From the NCBI GenBank assembly GCA_945834545.1, contig CAMAHO010000054.1, positions 1-11,969 of the forward strand: DNA of 11,969 bases. Reading direction: 5' to 3'. Below the pieces are notes generated by a model, which saw only the letters and a list, made by a program, of their open reading frames with translations, was not told the origin of the DNA and searched no databases. The first letter of the stretch is position 1. Each line of letters opens with the position of its first letter. The DNA is from an uncultured Lachnospiraceae bacterium. Lineage in GTDB: Bacteria > Bacillota > Clostridia > Lachnospirales > Lachnospiraceae. Below, in pieces: positions 1-7,614 of this stretch. The position numbers and the translations under genes were made by a program.

Positions 1-54
1 GAATCCAGCAGTACAGTAGAATCCAGTAGTACATCCGAATCCGGCAGTCAGGAG
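1..54 (+). repeat. 18-bp tandem repeat encoding ESSSTx units
   Basis: Three consecutive 18-base units begin at 1, 19 and 37, each starting GAATCC. The first two agree at most positions (GAATCCAGYAGTACA) and the third is diverged. They encode ESSSTV, ESSSTS and ESGSQE, the start of the Ser/Thr-rich linker of the lysozyme. The array runs off the left edge, so its copy number is unknown. Confidence 0.75.
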
Positions 55-1227
55 AGTACAGAGCCACCACAGCCGGAGGTGCCCAAGGCAAATCCCTCTA
101 TTAAGGCAGAGGCTATGACCTATATAGCTTTTACAGGGGAGCCTGTTTTAATCAAAACCATACTCACTGGCAATCTTGTGGAGAAGCCCACTTTGGATTC
201 CGTAGTTCTCTCGGATTCGGCAGCGGGAACCGTAGAGATAGAAGGACTAAACTTTACATTCACGGCAGCCATCGCAGAGCAAAAGACAATCACCGCCAAG
301 GCGGTTTACAAGGAAGACGACAAGACGGTGGAAGCCCCATGCGCAATTGTCATTCGGCCCCATCCCAAGACAGACACTACCACCAAGCTCTTGACAAAGG
401 AAGCCCAGCAGGTTTTTGTGTTGGATGGAGAAACCTATCGGGAGGCAGTCTATGCGGATTATTTCACCAGTGAGCATTTTTACATATCCAGTGGTGCCAA
501 ATATACCGGATGGCAGACGGTGGACGGGAAGCAGTATTTCTATAATGCCTCAGGGGAAAGGGTTACCGGCACCCAGGTAATTCAGGGAGCCACCTATCAA
601 TTTGGCGAGGACGGAGCTCTCATTGTAGATTCCGGAGTGATGGGAATTGACGTTTCCAAGTGGAATGGTAAGATTGACTGGGTTGCTGTAAAAAACAGCG
701 GTGTTTCTTATGCCATCATTCGCTGCGGATACAGAGGCTCTACGGCAGGAGCAATTATTGAGGATCCTACCTTTACTGCCAACATTCAGGGAGCCATAGC
801 GGCAGGACTGAAGGTGGGAGTGTACTTCTTTACCCAGGCGATCGATGAGGTAGAGGCAGTCTATGAGGCCTCCTATGTGCTGGATAAAATCAAGAATTAC
901 AGGATTACCTATCCGGTATTTCTGGATGTGGAGCCCAGTAAGGGGCGAGGTGACAAGATTGATACGGCCACCAGAACCGCTGTCTGCAAGGCCTTCTGTG
1001 AGACCATCAAGGGAGCCGGTTATACGCCTGGAATCTATGCCAATAAGACCTGGCTTACCACCAAGCTGGATGCGAATGCTTTGTCTGATTATAAGATTTG
1101 GTTAGCCCAGTATGCAGAAACCCCTACCTACGCAGGGAAATACGATCTGTGGCAGTATAAGGAAAATGGTAAGATAGACGGCATAGAAGGTAACGTGGAT
1201 TTGAATATCAGTTATTTGGGATACTAA
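1..1227 (+). CDS. Secreted GH25 lysozyme (N-acetylmuramidase), 5'-truncated by window edge
   Basis: The frame is open to base 1, so the start and any signal peptide lie upstream; 408 residues are visible. Numbering from the first visible codon, residues 1-26 are a Ser/Thr/Glu/Pro linker and about 30-125 a beta-rich, Ig-like segment I cannot name. About 167-208 is a cell-wall-binding repeat of the choline/glucan type (GWQTVDGKQYFYN followed by a second half-repeat). Residues 215-408 are a complete glycoside hydrolase family 25 domain. The expected catalytic acids are present: D217 in GIDVSKW, D309 and E311 in FLDVEP, and D400 in the C-terminal NVDLN motif. GH25 enzymes cleave the MurNAc-GlcNAc bond of peptidoglycan. 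The domain order suggests an extracellular wall-bound enzyme for remodelling. It ends 43 bases before rmlA with no terminator between, so co-transcription is plausible. The GH25 call is firm; the physiological role is inferred. Confidence 0.93.
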   Translation, partial: ESSSTVESSSTSESGSQESTEPPQPEVPKANPSIKAEAMTYIAFTGEPVLIKTILTGNLVEKPTLDSVVLSDSAAGTVEIEGLNFTFTAAIAEQKTITAKAVYKEDDKTVEAPCAIVIRPHPKTDTTTKLLTKEAQQVFVLDGETYREAVYADYFTSEHFYISSGAKYTGWQTVDGKQYFYNASGERVTGTQVIQGATYQFGEDGALIVDSGVMGIDVSKWNGKIDWVAVKNSGVSYAIIRCGYRGSTAGAIIEDPTFTANIQGAIAAGLKVGVYFFTQAIDEVEAVYEASYVLDKIKNYRITYPVFLDVEPSKGRGDKIDTATRTAVCKAFCETIKGAGYTPGIYANKTWLTTKLDANALSDYKIWLAQYAETPTYAGKYDLWQYKENGKIDGIEGNVDLNISYLGY

Positions 1228-1270
1228 GACTATTGAAATAGAAAATACAATGAAAAAAGGAGAAGAAACA

Positions 1271-2140
1271 ATGAAAGGTATTATTTTAGCAGGAGGCTCA
1301 GGAACCAGATTATATCCGCTGACAAAGGCAATTTCAAAGCAGATCATGCCGGTGTATGACAAGCCCATGATTTACTATCCCTTGTCTACCTTAATGCTTG
1401 CAGGCATCAGGGAGGTTCTGATTATTTCCACCCCAAGAGATTTACCGGTATTTGAGGAGCTGTTAGGGGACGGTCATCAGTTGGGAATGGAGATAACATA
1501 CGCTGTTCAGGAGACCCCCAGAGGTTTGGCGGACGCCTTTATCATCGGGGAGCAGTTCATCGGCAAGGATCGGGTAGCTTTGGTGCTGGGAGATAACATC
1601 TTCTACGGACAGAGTTTTTCCAAGGTGTTAAGAGAGGTGGCTTCTAGGGAAGAAGGGGCGACCATCTTTGGATATTATGTACGTGACCCCAGAGAGTACG
1701 GTGTTGTGGAATTTGATGCAGACGGGAAGGCTCTTTCCATTGAGGAAAAGCCCCAGAATCCCAAGAGCAACTATGCTGTTCCGGGACTGTACTTCTATGA
1801 CAATGATGTAGTGGAGATTGCAAAGAATGTGAAGCCCTCCGCTCGTGGAGAGATTGAGATTACCAGTATCAATAACGAGTATCTCAGAAGAGGAACCCTT
1901 CGCGTTGAGACTTTAGGCAGAGGCTTTGCCTGGTTGGATACCGGAAACCACGATGCCCTTTTGGATGCGGCGGATTTCGTGGCAGCCTTCCAGAAGAGAC
2001 AGGGCCTGTATATTTCCTGTATTGAGGAAATTGCCTACAAGAGAGGCTTTATCACAAAGGAGCAGCTGTTACAGCTGGCAGAGCCCTTAATGAAGACAAA
2101 CTATGGCAAATATCTGGTAGAGGTAGCGGATGGACTATAA
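1271..2140 (+). CDS. rmlA: Glucose-1-phosphate thymidylyltransferase (RmlA/RfbA)
   Basis: This 289-residue protein is the usual length of RmlA. It catalyses dTTP + glucose-1-phosphate to dTDP-glucose + PPi, the first step toward dTDP-L-rhamnose and other dTDP-sugars, in the cytoplasm. Visible motifs are the nucleotide-binding loop GGSGTRLYPLT (8-18) with KQIMPVYDKPMIYYPLS following, the LGDNIFYG motif (106-113), VEFDADGKALSIEEKPQNPKS (146-166, split by the sugar-binding EKP), VPGLYFYDN (170-178), and WLDTGNHDALL (221-231). ATG 1271 is chosen over the in-frame ATG at 1250 because AAAGGAG (from 1256) sits at proper spacing before 1271 and because the family begins directly with MKGIILAGG. The companion genes rmlB, rmlC and rmlD are not in the window. 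The end overlaps the next gene by 11 bases, implying translational coupling. Confidence 0.96.
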   Translation: MKGIILAGGSGTRLYPLTKAISKQIMPVYDKPMIYYPLSTLMLAGIREVLIISTPRDLPVFEELLGDGHQLGMEITYAVQETPRGLADAFIIGEQFIGKDRVALVLGDNIFYGQSFSKVLREVASREEGATIFGYYVRDPREYGVVEFDADGKALSIEEKPQNPKSNYAVPGLYFYDNDVVEIAKNVKPSARGEIEITSINNEYLRRGTLRVETLGRGFAWLDTGNHDALLDAADFVAAFQKRQGLYISCIEEIAYKRGFITKEQLLQLAEPLMKTNYGKYLVEVADGL

Positions 2141-3386
2141 GCTTCGCAAGACAGTCATTTTGTGGGTTTTAGCGCTGTCCGGGCTGCTCATCCTAGGGGT
2201 TCTGTGGATGAACCGGGAGCCAGAGGATTCAGTCCGGGAAGAGAGGCAGGATAGCACCAGGCCCCCTTTGACCGAAAAACAGGATGGGACTGCGGCAGGA
2301 GAGCAGGGGAAGGATTTGTCTGCCTTTTTACAGGATGAAACCTTCTTTGATGAGGAGAAGAACAGCTTTTTGGAGCAGTATTTAAGCGGAGAAGTGCTGA
2401 CCTTAAAGACGGTCTCTGTCTGCGGTGATTTACGGATTTCCATTCTGGGAGAGGACGGGAAACCGGTGCAGGGGGAAGATTTTCTTCTCAAATTCGATGA
2501 GGAACAGCTGATGCAAGATTCTGACAGAGACGGAATCGTGTATCTGGAGGAGGTAACACCGGGAACCCACCAAATACGCCTCATGACGATGGAAGGATAT
2601 CAGGTGCCTCCGGCTGCGGTTCAAGTGATGGTAAAGGAGAAACCGGAGTATCTGAAGGTGGAGGACATCGAGTTTCTTATATATGGAGCAGATGAGGTAA
2701 ACGGTGCTCTGGAGGATACCGGGTTCAACGAAGCACAAAATGACAGCGAAAAAAATGAGATTAAGAGGAGGCTCACTACAGATGTCAATTCCAGATTAGG
2801 AATTGATGTATCCGAGCACGACGGAGAGATTGATTGGGATAAGGTTAAGGCAGCAGGGATAGATTTTGCGATCCTGCGTGCCGGGTACAGAGGCAGTGTG
2901 ACAGGTGTTCTGGTGGAAGATGCAGGCTTTAGGGACAACCTGTACGGAGCCAGGGCAGCAGGCCTTGATATCGGGATATCCTTTTTCTCCCAGGCCATTA
3001 CGGAGGCGGAAGCTATAGAGGAGGCTTCTGTGGTATTGCACTTGTTGGGAGACAGGATACCGGAATATCCGGTGTATCTGATTTCTCAGGGTGCAGGAGA
3101 GCAATCCAGGGCAATCGGTTTGGAAAAGGAGGACAGAACGAGAGTTGTGCAGGCCTTTTGCAGAACCATTGTGAATGGTGGATTGCAGGCAGGAGTCTAT
3201 GCGAGTAGAACCTGGTGTGAGCAGAAGCTGAATATGAGTGATTTGGAAGCCTACTCCGTGTGGGTTGGGGAACACAGAAAATCTCCTTTATACCAGGGCT
3301 ACTATCAAATGTGGCAGTATACAGACGAGTGTAAGGTGGATGGAATGAAAGAGCCTGTGAATGCCAATATGTTCTACAAAAAATGA
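2130..3386 (+). CDS. Membrane-anchored GH25-like protein with lost catalytic residues (probable pseudo-lysozyme)
   Basis: This 418-residue protein has a basic N-terminus, one membrane segment at about 8-27 and then an acidic linker (28-90), so most of it should face outside. Residues 98-170 resemble a small prealbumin/SpaA- or Cna-B-like fold (DGKPVQG, then DRDGIVYLEEVTPGTHQI and EGYQVP). Residues 224-415 align without gaps over the catalytic core to the GH25 domain of the lysozyme at 1-1227. D226 (GIDVS) is kept, but the FLDVEP motif reads YLISQG, so the catalytic Asp is I318 and the catalytic Glu is Q320. The C-terminal VDLN Asp is N411, and WLAQY reads WVGEH. Hydrolysis is therefore unlikely; glycan binding or scaffolding is inferred. 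The start at 2130 is needed to include the membrane segment and has AGAGGT at 2119-2124. The gene overlaps rmlA by 11 bases. The frame is intact, so it is not an ordinary decayed pseudogene. Confidence 0.88.
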   Translation: MDYKLRKTVILWVLALSGLLILGVLWMNREPEDSVREERQDSTRPPLTEKQDGTAAGEQGKDLSAFLQDETFFDEEKNSFLEQYLSGEVLTLKTVSVCGDLRISILGEDGKPVQGEDFLLKFDEEQLMQDSDRDGIVYLEEVTPGTHQIRLMTMEGYQVPPAAVQVMVKEKPEYLKVEDIEFLIYGADEVNGALEDTGFNEAQNDSEKNEIKRRLTTDVNSRLGIDVSEHDGEIDWDKVKAAGIDFAILRAGYRGSVTGVLVEDAGFRDNLYGARAAGLDIGISFFSQAITEAEAIEEASVVLHLLGDRIPEYPVYLISQGAGEQSRAIGLEKEDRTRVVQAFCRTIVNGGLQAGVYASRTWCEQKLNMSDLEAYSVWVGEHRKSPLYQGYYQMWQYTDECKVDGMKEPVNANMFYKK

Positions 3387-3438
3387 CAGTCTGTAAGAAC
3401 AAGCAGTGGATGGAAATGGCAAGGGATAAGGATAGAGT

Positions 3439-4203
3439 ATGCGTCGATTGATTTGGAAACTGGCAAAAAACGATTTCAAAAAGCGATTTGCGGGCTCCTA
3501 TATGGGAGTTCTGTGGGCGTTAGTACAGCCACTTGTGACAGTGGGGATGTACTATATTGTATTCGACAAGCTTATGAGCGGAGCAAGCAGAACTAACGAG
3601 GCCCCCTTTGTGCTGTTCCTGACTGCAGGTCTGGTACCATGGTTTTTCTTTAGCGAGGCCCTAAACAGCGGAACAGGGGCTCTGCGGGAATATGATTATC
3701 TGGTGAAGAAAATTGTGTTTAAGGTGGATATCTTACCTATCATCAAGGTAACCTCTGCCTTATTTATTCATGCCTTTTTTCTTTTGATTCTTTTAGTAGT
3801 GGCAGCCATCTATGGGTATTATCCCAGCCTGCCTATGCTGCAGCTGCCATATTACAGCGCTTGTCTGTACATCCTTGTTTTGGGCATTTGTTATCTGACC
3901 TCAGCAATTGCGGTCTTTTTTAAGGACATATCCCAGATTATTCAGATTTTACTTCAGATAGGTATGTGGGCAACGCCCATCTTATGGGATATGAAAAGTG
4001 TAAGCTTTCATTGGGTAGGGTATTTAAAGCTGAATCCCTTGTACTACATTGTGGAGGGGTATCGGGACGCGGTATATCGTGGCACCTGGTTTGTTGAGAA
4101 TATCTGGGGCACCCTGTATTTCTGGGGGATTACCTTGGTGTTATTCCTTTTGGGAAGGGCTGTCTTTGGACGGCTCAAGATACATTTCGCTGATGTCCTG
4201 TAA
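3439..4203 (+). CDS. wzm: ABC-2 type polysaccharide export permease (Wzm/TagG-like)
   Basis: The 254-residue protein is the typical size of Wzm/TagG/RfbA-type permeases, the membrane half of ABC exporters of O-antigen, teichoic acid or rhamnan-type polymers. The N-terminal amphipathic stretch LAKNDFKKRFAGSYMGVLW (8-26) and the following QPLVTVGMYYIVFDKLM are hallmarks of ABC2_membrane proteins. Hydrophobic segments lie near 24-44, 57-75, 104-126, 137-160, 167-185 and 222-242, about six in total. The late motif NPLYYIVEGYRDAVYRG (199-215) is also typical. It pairs with the ATPase that starts 20 bases downstream. The gap of 52 bases from the pseudo-lysozyme gene has no terminator, so the genes are probably one transcription unit. 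The ribosome site is weak (AAGGATAG before ATG 3439). The exact polymer exported cannot be read from this gene alone. Confidence 0.93.
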   Translation: MRRLIWKLAKNDFKKRFAGSYMGVLWALVQPLVTVGMYYIVFDKLMSGASRTNEAPFVLFLTAGLVPWFFFSEALNSGTGALREYDYLVKKIVFKVDILPIIKVTSALFIHAFFLLILLVVAAIYGYYPSLPMLQLPYYSACLYILVLGICYLTSAIAVFFKDISQIIQILLQIGMWATPILWDMKSVSFHWVGYLKLNPLYYIVEGYRDAVYRGTWFVENIWGTLYFWGITLVLFLLGRAVFGRLKIHFADVL

Positions 4204-4223
4204 GGATTTGTTTTAGGAAGGAA

Positions 4224-5459
4224 ATGACTGTGGAAAGAGAAGTTGCGATTCAGATTTCACATTTAAATAAGGTGTATAAGCTGTACGATAAGCTGAGAGA
4301 CCGACTAAAGGATGCCTTTGGTTTCAAAAGCTCCTGCAAACTGCATTATGCCCTGCAGGATGTCAGTCTCTCGGTTTACAAGGGAGAGACAGTGGGAATT
4401 ATCGGGACCAACGGTTCCGGCAAATCCACGATACTAAAGATTATTACCGGCGTTTTACATCCCACGGAGGGACAGTGTAAGGTGAACGGCAGAATTTCTG
4501 CTCTGTTGGAGCTGGGAGCCGGCTTTAATCAGGAATACAACGGAATTGAGAATATTTATCTCAATGGCACTATGATGGGATTTTCGGATAAGGAGATTGA
4601 AGAAAAGATACCGGCTATCCTGGAGTTTGCCGATATTGGGGATTATGTATATCAGCCTGTAAAGAGTTATTCCAGCGGTATGTTCGTCAGACTGGCCTTT
4701 GCCGTAGCGATCAACATTGATCCCGAAATCCTGATTGTAGATGAGGCATTAAGCGTGGGAGATATCTTTTTTCAGGCGAAATGCTACCACAAGTTTGAAG
4801 AATTTAAGAAGCTGGGGAAAACCATTGTCTTTGTCAGCCACGACTTAAACAGTGTAAGCAAATACTGTGACAGAGTCTTTTTGTTAAATCAGGGAAAGCT
4901 TTTAGGAGAAGGGGATCCCAAAACCATGATTGACGCTTACAAACAGGTGTTGGTGGGGCAATATGGGGAAAAGGGGGCAGAGCCGGGAAGGACCCCGGGC
5001 AACAATCCCGATGTGCTGGAGTACGGAGATGGAAGGGCGCGAATTGAAGAGTGCCATCTTTGGGATGAACAGGGACGGGAGACCAATGTGTTCGTCAAGG
5101 GGAATCCCTTCACAGTCAGTTTGAAGGTTCGCTTTACTGCTGAGCTTACCAATCCCATTTTTGCCTTTTCTGTGAAAAATGTGCAGGGAACGGAGATCAC
5201 CGGAACCAACACCATGCTGGAAAGAGCTTTTATGGAGAGCGTGAAGGCAGGGGATTGTTATCATATTACCTTTACCCAGGATGCCAATCTGCAGGGGGGA
5301 GAGTATCTGATTTCCCTGGGGGTTACAGGGTACGAAAGAGACCAGTTTGAGGTGTACCACAGACTGTATGATGTGATGAATATGACAATTGTGTCAGATA
5401 AGAATACAGTTGGCTTCTACGACTGCTGTTCGAAGGTCAATGTATCAAAGGAAATGTAG
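4224..5459 (+). CDS. wzt: Polysaccharide ABC exporter ATPase with C-terminal glycan-recognition domain (Wzt-like)
   Basis: The 411-residue protein has two parts. Residues 1-245 are an ABC ATPase: Walker A GTNGSGKST (61-69), Q-loop region LLELGAGFNQEYNG (94-107), signature SYSSGMFVRL (148-157), Walker B ILIVDE (169-174) and switch H206 in VFVSHDL. Residues about 265-405 form a beta-rich domain beginning YGDGRARIEECHLWDEQG, matching the Wzt_C type. In E. coli O8/O9a that domain binds the modified non-reducing end of the finished polymer before export. TagH-like ATPases without such an extension are shorter, so the extension argues for export of a chain with a recognised terminal group. ATG 4224 has AGGA at 4215-4218; GTG 4230 is an alternative start with better spacing to AGGAAGG. 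The gene lies directly between the permease and a methyltransferase-kinase, which fits the cap-recognition model. Confidence 0.93.
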   Translation: MTVEREVAIQISHLNKVYKLYDKLRDRLKDAFGFKSSCKLHYALQDVSLSVYKGETVGIIGTNGSGKSTILKIITGVLHPTEGQCKVNGRISALLELGAGFNQEYNGIENIYLNGTMMGFSDKEIEEKIPAILEFADIGDYVYQPVKSYSSGMFVRLAFAVAINIDPEILIVDEALSVGDIFFQAKCYHKFEEFKKLGKTIVFVSHDLNSVSKYCDRVFLLNQGKLLGEGDPKTMIDAYKQVLVGQYGEKGAEPGRTPGNNPDVLEYGDGRARIEECHLWDEQGRETNVFVKGNPFTVSLKVRFTAELTNPIFAFSVKNVQGTEITGTNTMLERAFMESVKAGDCYHITFTQDANLQGGEYLISLGVTGYERDQFEVYHRLYDVMNMTIVSDKNTVGFYDCCSKVNVSKEM

Positions 5460-5511
5460 CAGAGCTTAGGAAGGATGCTTCTTTGCATACGAAGAAATGA
5501 GGGTCTGATGT

Positions 5512-7557
5512 ATGGAATATATCGGTAAGGTGGCTTTGGATGACAGCTGTTATCCGGGAGAGGATTATTACTGTGACGGTGCGGTAGAGGACGAGCTGTT
5601 GTCCATTGTTAAGAATATGTCCGGCGTGGAGTTTGAGGCGGAGATTGAAAGACGGGCCAGCTGGCCCATACTGTATCATCTGTCAGCAAAAAGGGAAAAC
5701 ATTATTGACTGGATTCCCTTTACCAAAAGCCACAAGGTGTTGGAGGTGGGCTCCGGCTGCGGTGCCATAACGGGGGCATTGGCGCGAAAGGCAGGGAGCG
5801 TCACCTGCGTGGATTTGTCAAAAAAGCGCAGCCTGATCAATGCCTATCGTCACAGTGAGTGTGATAATGTAACCATTCACCTGGGAAACTTTAAGGATAT
5901 CGAGCCCACCCTGGATACAGACTTCGATTACATTCTGTTAATCGGTGTTTTTGAGTATGGGCAGGGGTATATTGGGGGAGAGACTCCCTATCAGGATTTC
6001 CTGCGACTGTTAATGCAGCATGTGGCGAAGCAGGGGCGTATCGTCATTGCCATAGAGAATAAATATGGATTAAAGTATTTTGCCGGCTGCAGAGAGGACC
6101 ACTTAGGCAGCTTTTTCTCGGGAATCGAAGACTATCCCCAGGGAGGCAGCGCCAGAACCTTTGGGCGTTTTGGCTTGGAAAAAATATTTGCAGAAGCCGG
6201 AATAACGGAGTATTCCTTCTACTATCCCTACCCGGACTACAAATTTATGACCCATATATACAGCGATCAGTATGCGCCCGGGAAAGGGGAGCTGTTCAAC
6301 AACTATCGAAACTTCGACCGTGACAGAATGCTTTTGTTTGATGAGACAAGAGCTTTTAACGGAATTATCGAGGAGGGCCTCTTCCCTGTCTTTTCCAACT
6401 CCTATCTGGCGGTGTTAGGGGAAGAACTCCCGGTCATCTACACAAAGTATTCCAATGACCGGGCAGATGAATTTTCCATCTGTACAAAGATAATTCGAAA
6501 GCCCGACGGAAGTCTGGCAGTTCGAAAATATCCTGCCACCCCCCAGGCGAGAGAGCACATCCTTGGGCTTGCCCTGGCGTATGAGCAGCTCAGCGCCAGA
6601 TATGACGGAAGTAAGATTGCCATCAACCAAATGCATCTGGAAGAGGGGGAGGACTGCTATGCAGAATTTGAGTATGTGCAGGGCACACCACTCTCGGAAC
6701 TGTTTGATGCCTATCTTCTCAGAGAGGATATGGAGGGATTCTTAGGTCTGTTTGATGAGTACAGAACCAGAATTTCCTACAATAACGGGGTACAGGTCGC
6801 TGATTACGATCCGATTTTTTCCAACATTCTGGTACAGGAGGACGGTCTTTGGACCCTCATAGACTACGAATGGACCTTTGGAGAAGTGACACCTGAGAAG
6901 GAAGTATCGTATCGCGCTATATACACCTACTTGCTGGAGGATGAGAAGCGAAATACGCTGCCTTGGGACCAGGTAATGGCGTATCTGGAAATCACGCCGG
7001 AGGAGGAGAAGGAGCTCAGACAGAAGGAGCTTTCCTTCCAGAAGTATGTAAGCGGCGGCAAGGCCTCCATGGTTGAGATGAGAAATCGTATCGGCAAGAA
7101 GATGTATCAGCCAGTCAAGTGGTTTGGCACCATGGGGGATAGAGAGGAAGTCAACAGAGTGCAGGTATATGAGAACTGCGGAGAAGGTTACAGGGAAGAG
7201 GAATCCTATTTTGTGGAAGATGCCTACCTGACTGACGAGGAGGTGGAATTTACCATTCACATCTCCCCCACAGTGAGAAAGCTTCGCATTGACCCTTCCA
7301 TGACCAGCTGCGGAGTCAGACTATTGGAGATGACATTGAACGGGAAACGGCTCCCTATGGCTTCGCCTATCTTTCATCTGACGAACGGTAGGCTAATCAG
7401 CAAGAAAAAGAGCCGGGGCGGCGTGCGTCAGCCAATGTATCTGTTCCAAAAGCCGGACCCGCAAATGCACCTGAATATCCGAAAATATCTGACAGAGAAC
7501 GACAATATCCTGTATGTCAAGATGCAGGTATTTCGCATTCCCAAGGTACCGGAGTGA
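5512..7557 (+). CDS. Methyltransferase-kinase fusion, WbdD-like candidate chain terminator
   Basis: This 681-residue protein starts with a class I SAM methyltransferase: motif I VLEVGSGCG (76-84), acidic D101 in VTCVDLS, and DYILLIGVFEYG (139-150), to about 255. Residues about 310-475 look like an aminoglycoside-kinase/protein-kinase fold: K339 in LAVRKY, E358 in the following helix, catalytic-loop D433 and N438 in DYDPIFSNILV (spacing D-x4-N), and metal-binding D451 in LIDYEW. All core kinase positions appear filled, although the usual HGD His is D431. A helical stretch follows (about 480-530), then a beta-rich tail (about 560-680). The order methyltransferase then kinase, the size, and the place next to Wzm/Wzt match WbdD, which phosphorylates then methylates the end of the O9a polymer to stop its growth. 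That function here is inference. ATG 5512 has GAGGG at 5499-5503. A methyltransferase acting on another sugar with a degenerate second domain remains possible. Confidence 0.8.
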   Translation: MEYIGKVALDDSCYPGEDYYCDGAVEDELLSIVKNMSGVEFEAEIERRASWPILYHLSAKRENIIDWIPFTKSHKVLEVGSGCGAITGALARKAGSVTCVDLSKKRSLINAYRHSECDNVTIHLGNFKDIEPTLDTDFDYILLIGVFEYGQGYIGGETPYQDFLRLLMQHVAKQGRIVIAIENKYGLKYFAGCREDHLGSFFSGIEDYPQGGSARTFGRFGLEKIFAEAGITEYSFYYPYPDYKFMTHIYSDQYAPGKGELFNNYRNFDRDRMLLFDETRAFNGIIEEGLFPVFSNSYLAVLGEELPVIYTKYSNDRADEFSICTKIIRKPDGSLAVRKYPATPQAREHILGLALAYEQLSARYDGSKIAINQMHLEEGEDCYAEFEYVQGTPLSELFDAYLLREDMEGFLGLFDEYRTRISYNNGVQVADYDPIFSNILVQEDGLWTLIDYEWTFGEVTPEKEVSYRAIYTYLLEDEKRNTLPWDQVMAYLEITPEEEKELRQKELSFQKYVSGGKASMVEMRNRIGKKMYQPVKWFGTMGDREEVNRVQVYENCGEGYREEESYFVEDAYLTDEEVEFTIHISPTVRKLRIDPSMTSCGVRLLEMTLNGKRLPMASPIFHLTNGRLISKKKSRGGVRQPMYLFQKPDPQMHLNIRKYLTENDNILYVKMQVFRIPKVPE

Positions 7558-7605
7558 TGGTATGGGAGAAACATTAAGGAAGGGCTTTTCTACCCAAAAG
7601 GATTG

Positions 7606-7614
7606 TGGTAGAAT
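7606..7614 (+). promoter_or_regulatory. Extended -10 promoter candidate for the phospho-sugar mutase gene
   Basis: TGGTAGAAT matches the extended -10 form TGnTATAAT with one mismatch. The matching -35 position (7586-7591, TTTTCT) is weak, as is usual for extended -10 promoters. A start near 7621 would give a leader of about 74 bases. A perfect 7-base inverted repeat, TTCTACC (7588-7594) and GGTAGAA (7607-7613), overlaps the -10 and could be an operator or chance. Confidence 0.5.

Noticed and set aside
1250..1270. Earlier in-frame ATG for rmlA
   Set aside because: The AAAGGAG site lies after this ATG and correctly precedes ATG 1271; RmlA proteins begin with MKGIILAGG.
2796..3275. Antisense open frame of 159 codons opposite the pseudo-lysozyme
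   Set aside because: No domain is recognisable and several other shadow frames overlap in the same place; the + strand gene explains the region.
2130..3386. Treating the pseudo-lysozyme gene as a decayed pseudogene
   Set aside because: The frame is intact over 418 codons, the anchor and extra domain are preserved, and only catalytic positions are changed, which fits a functional non-enzymatic protein better.
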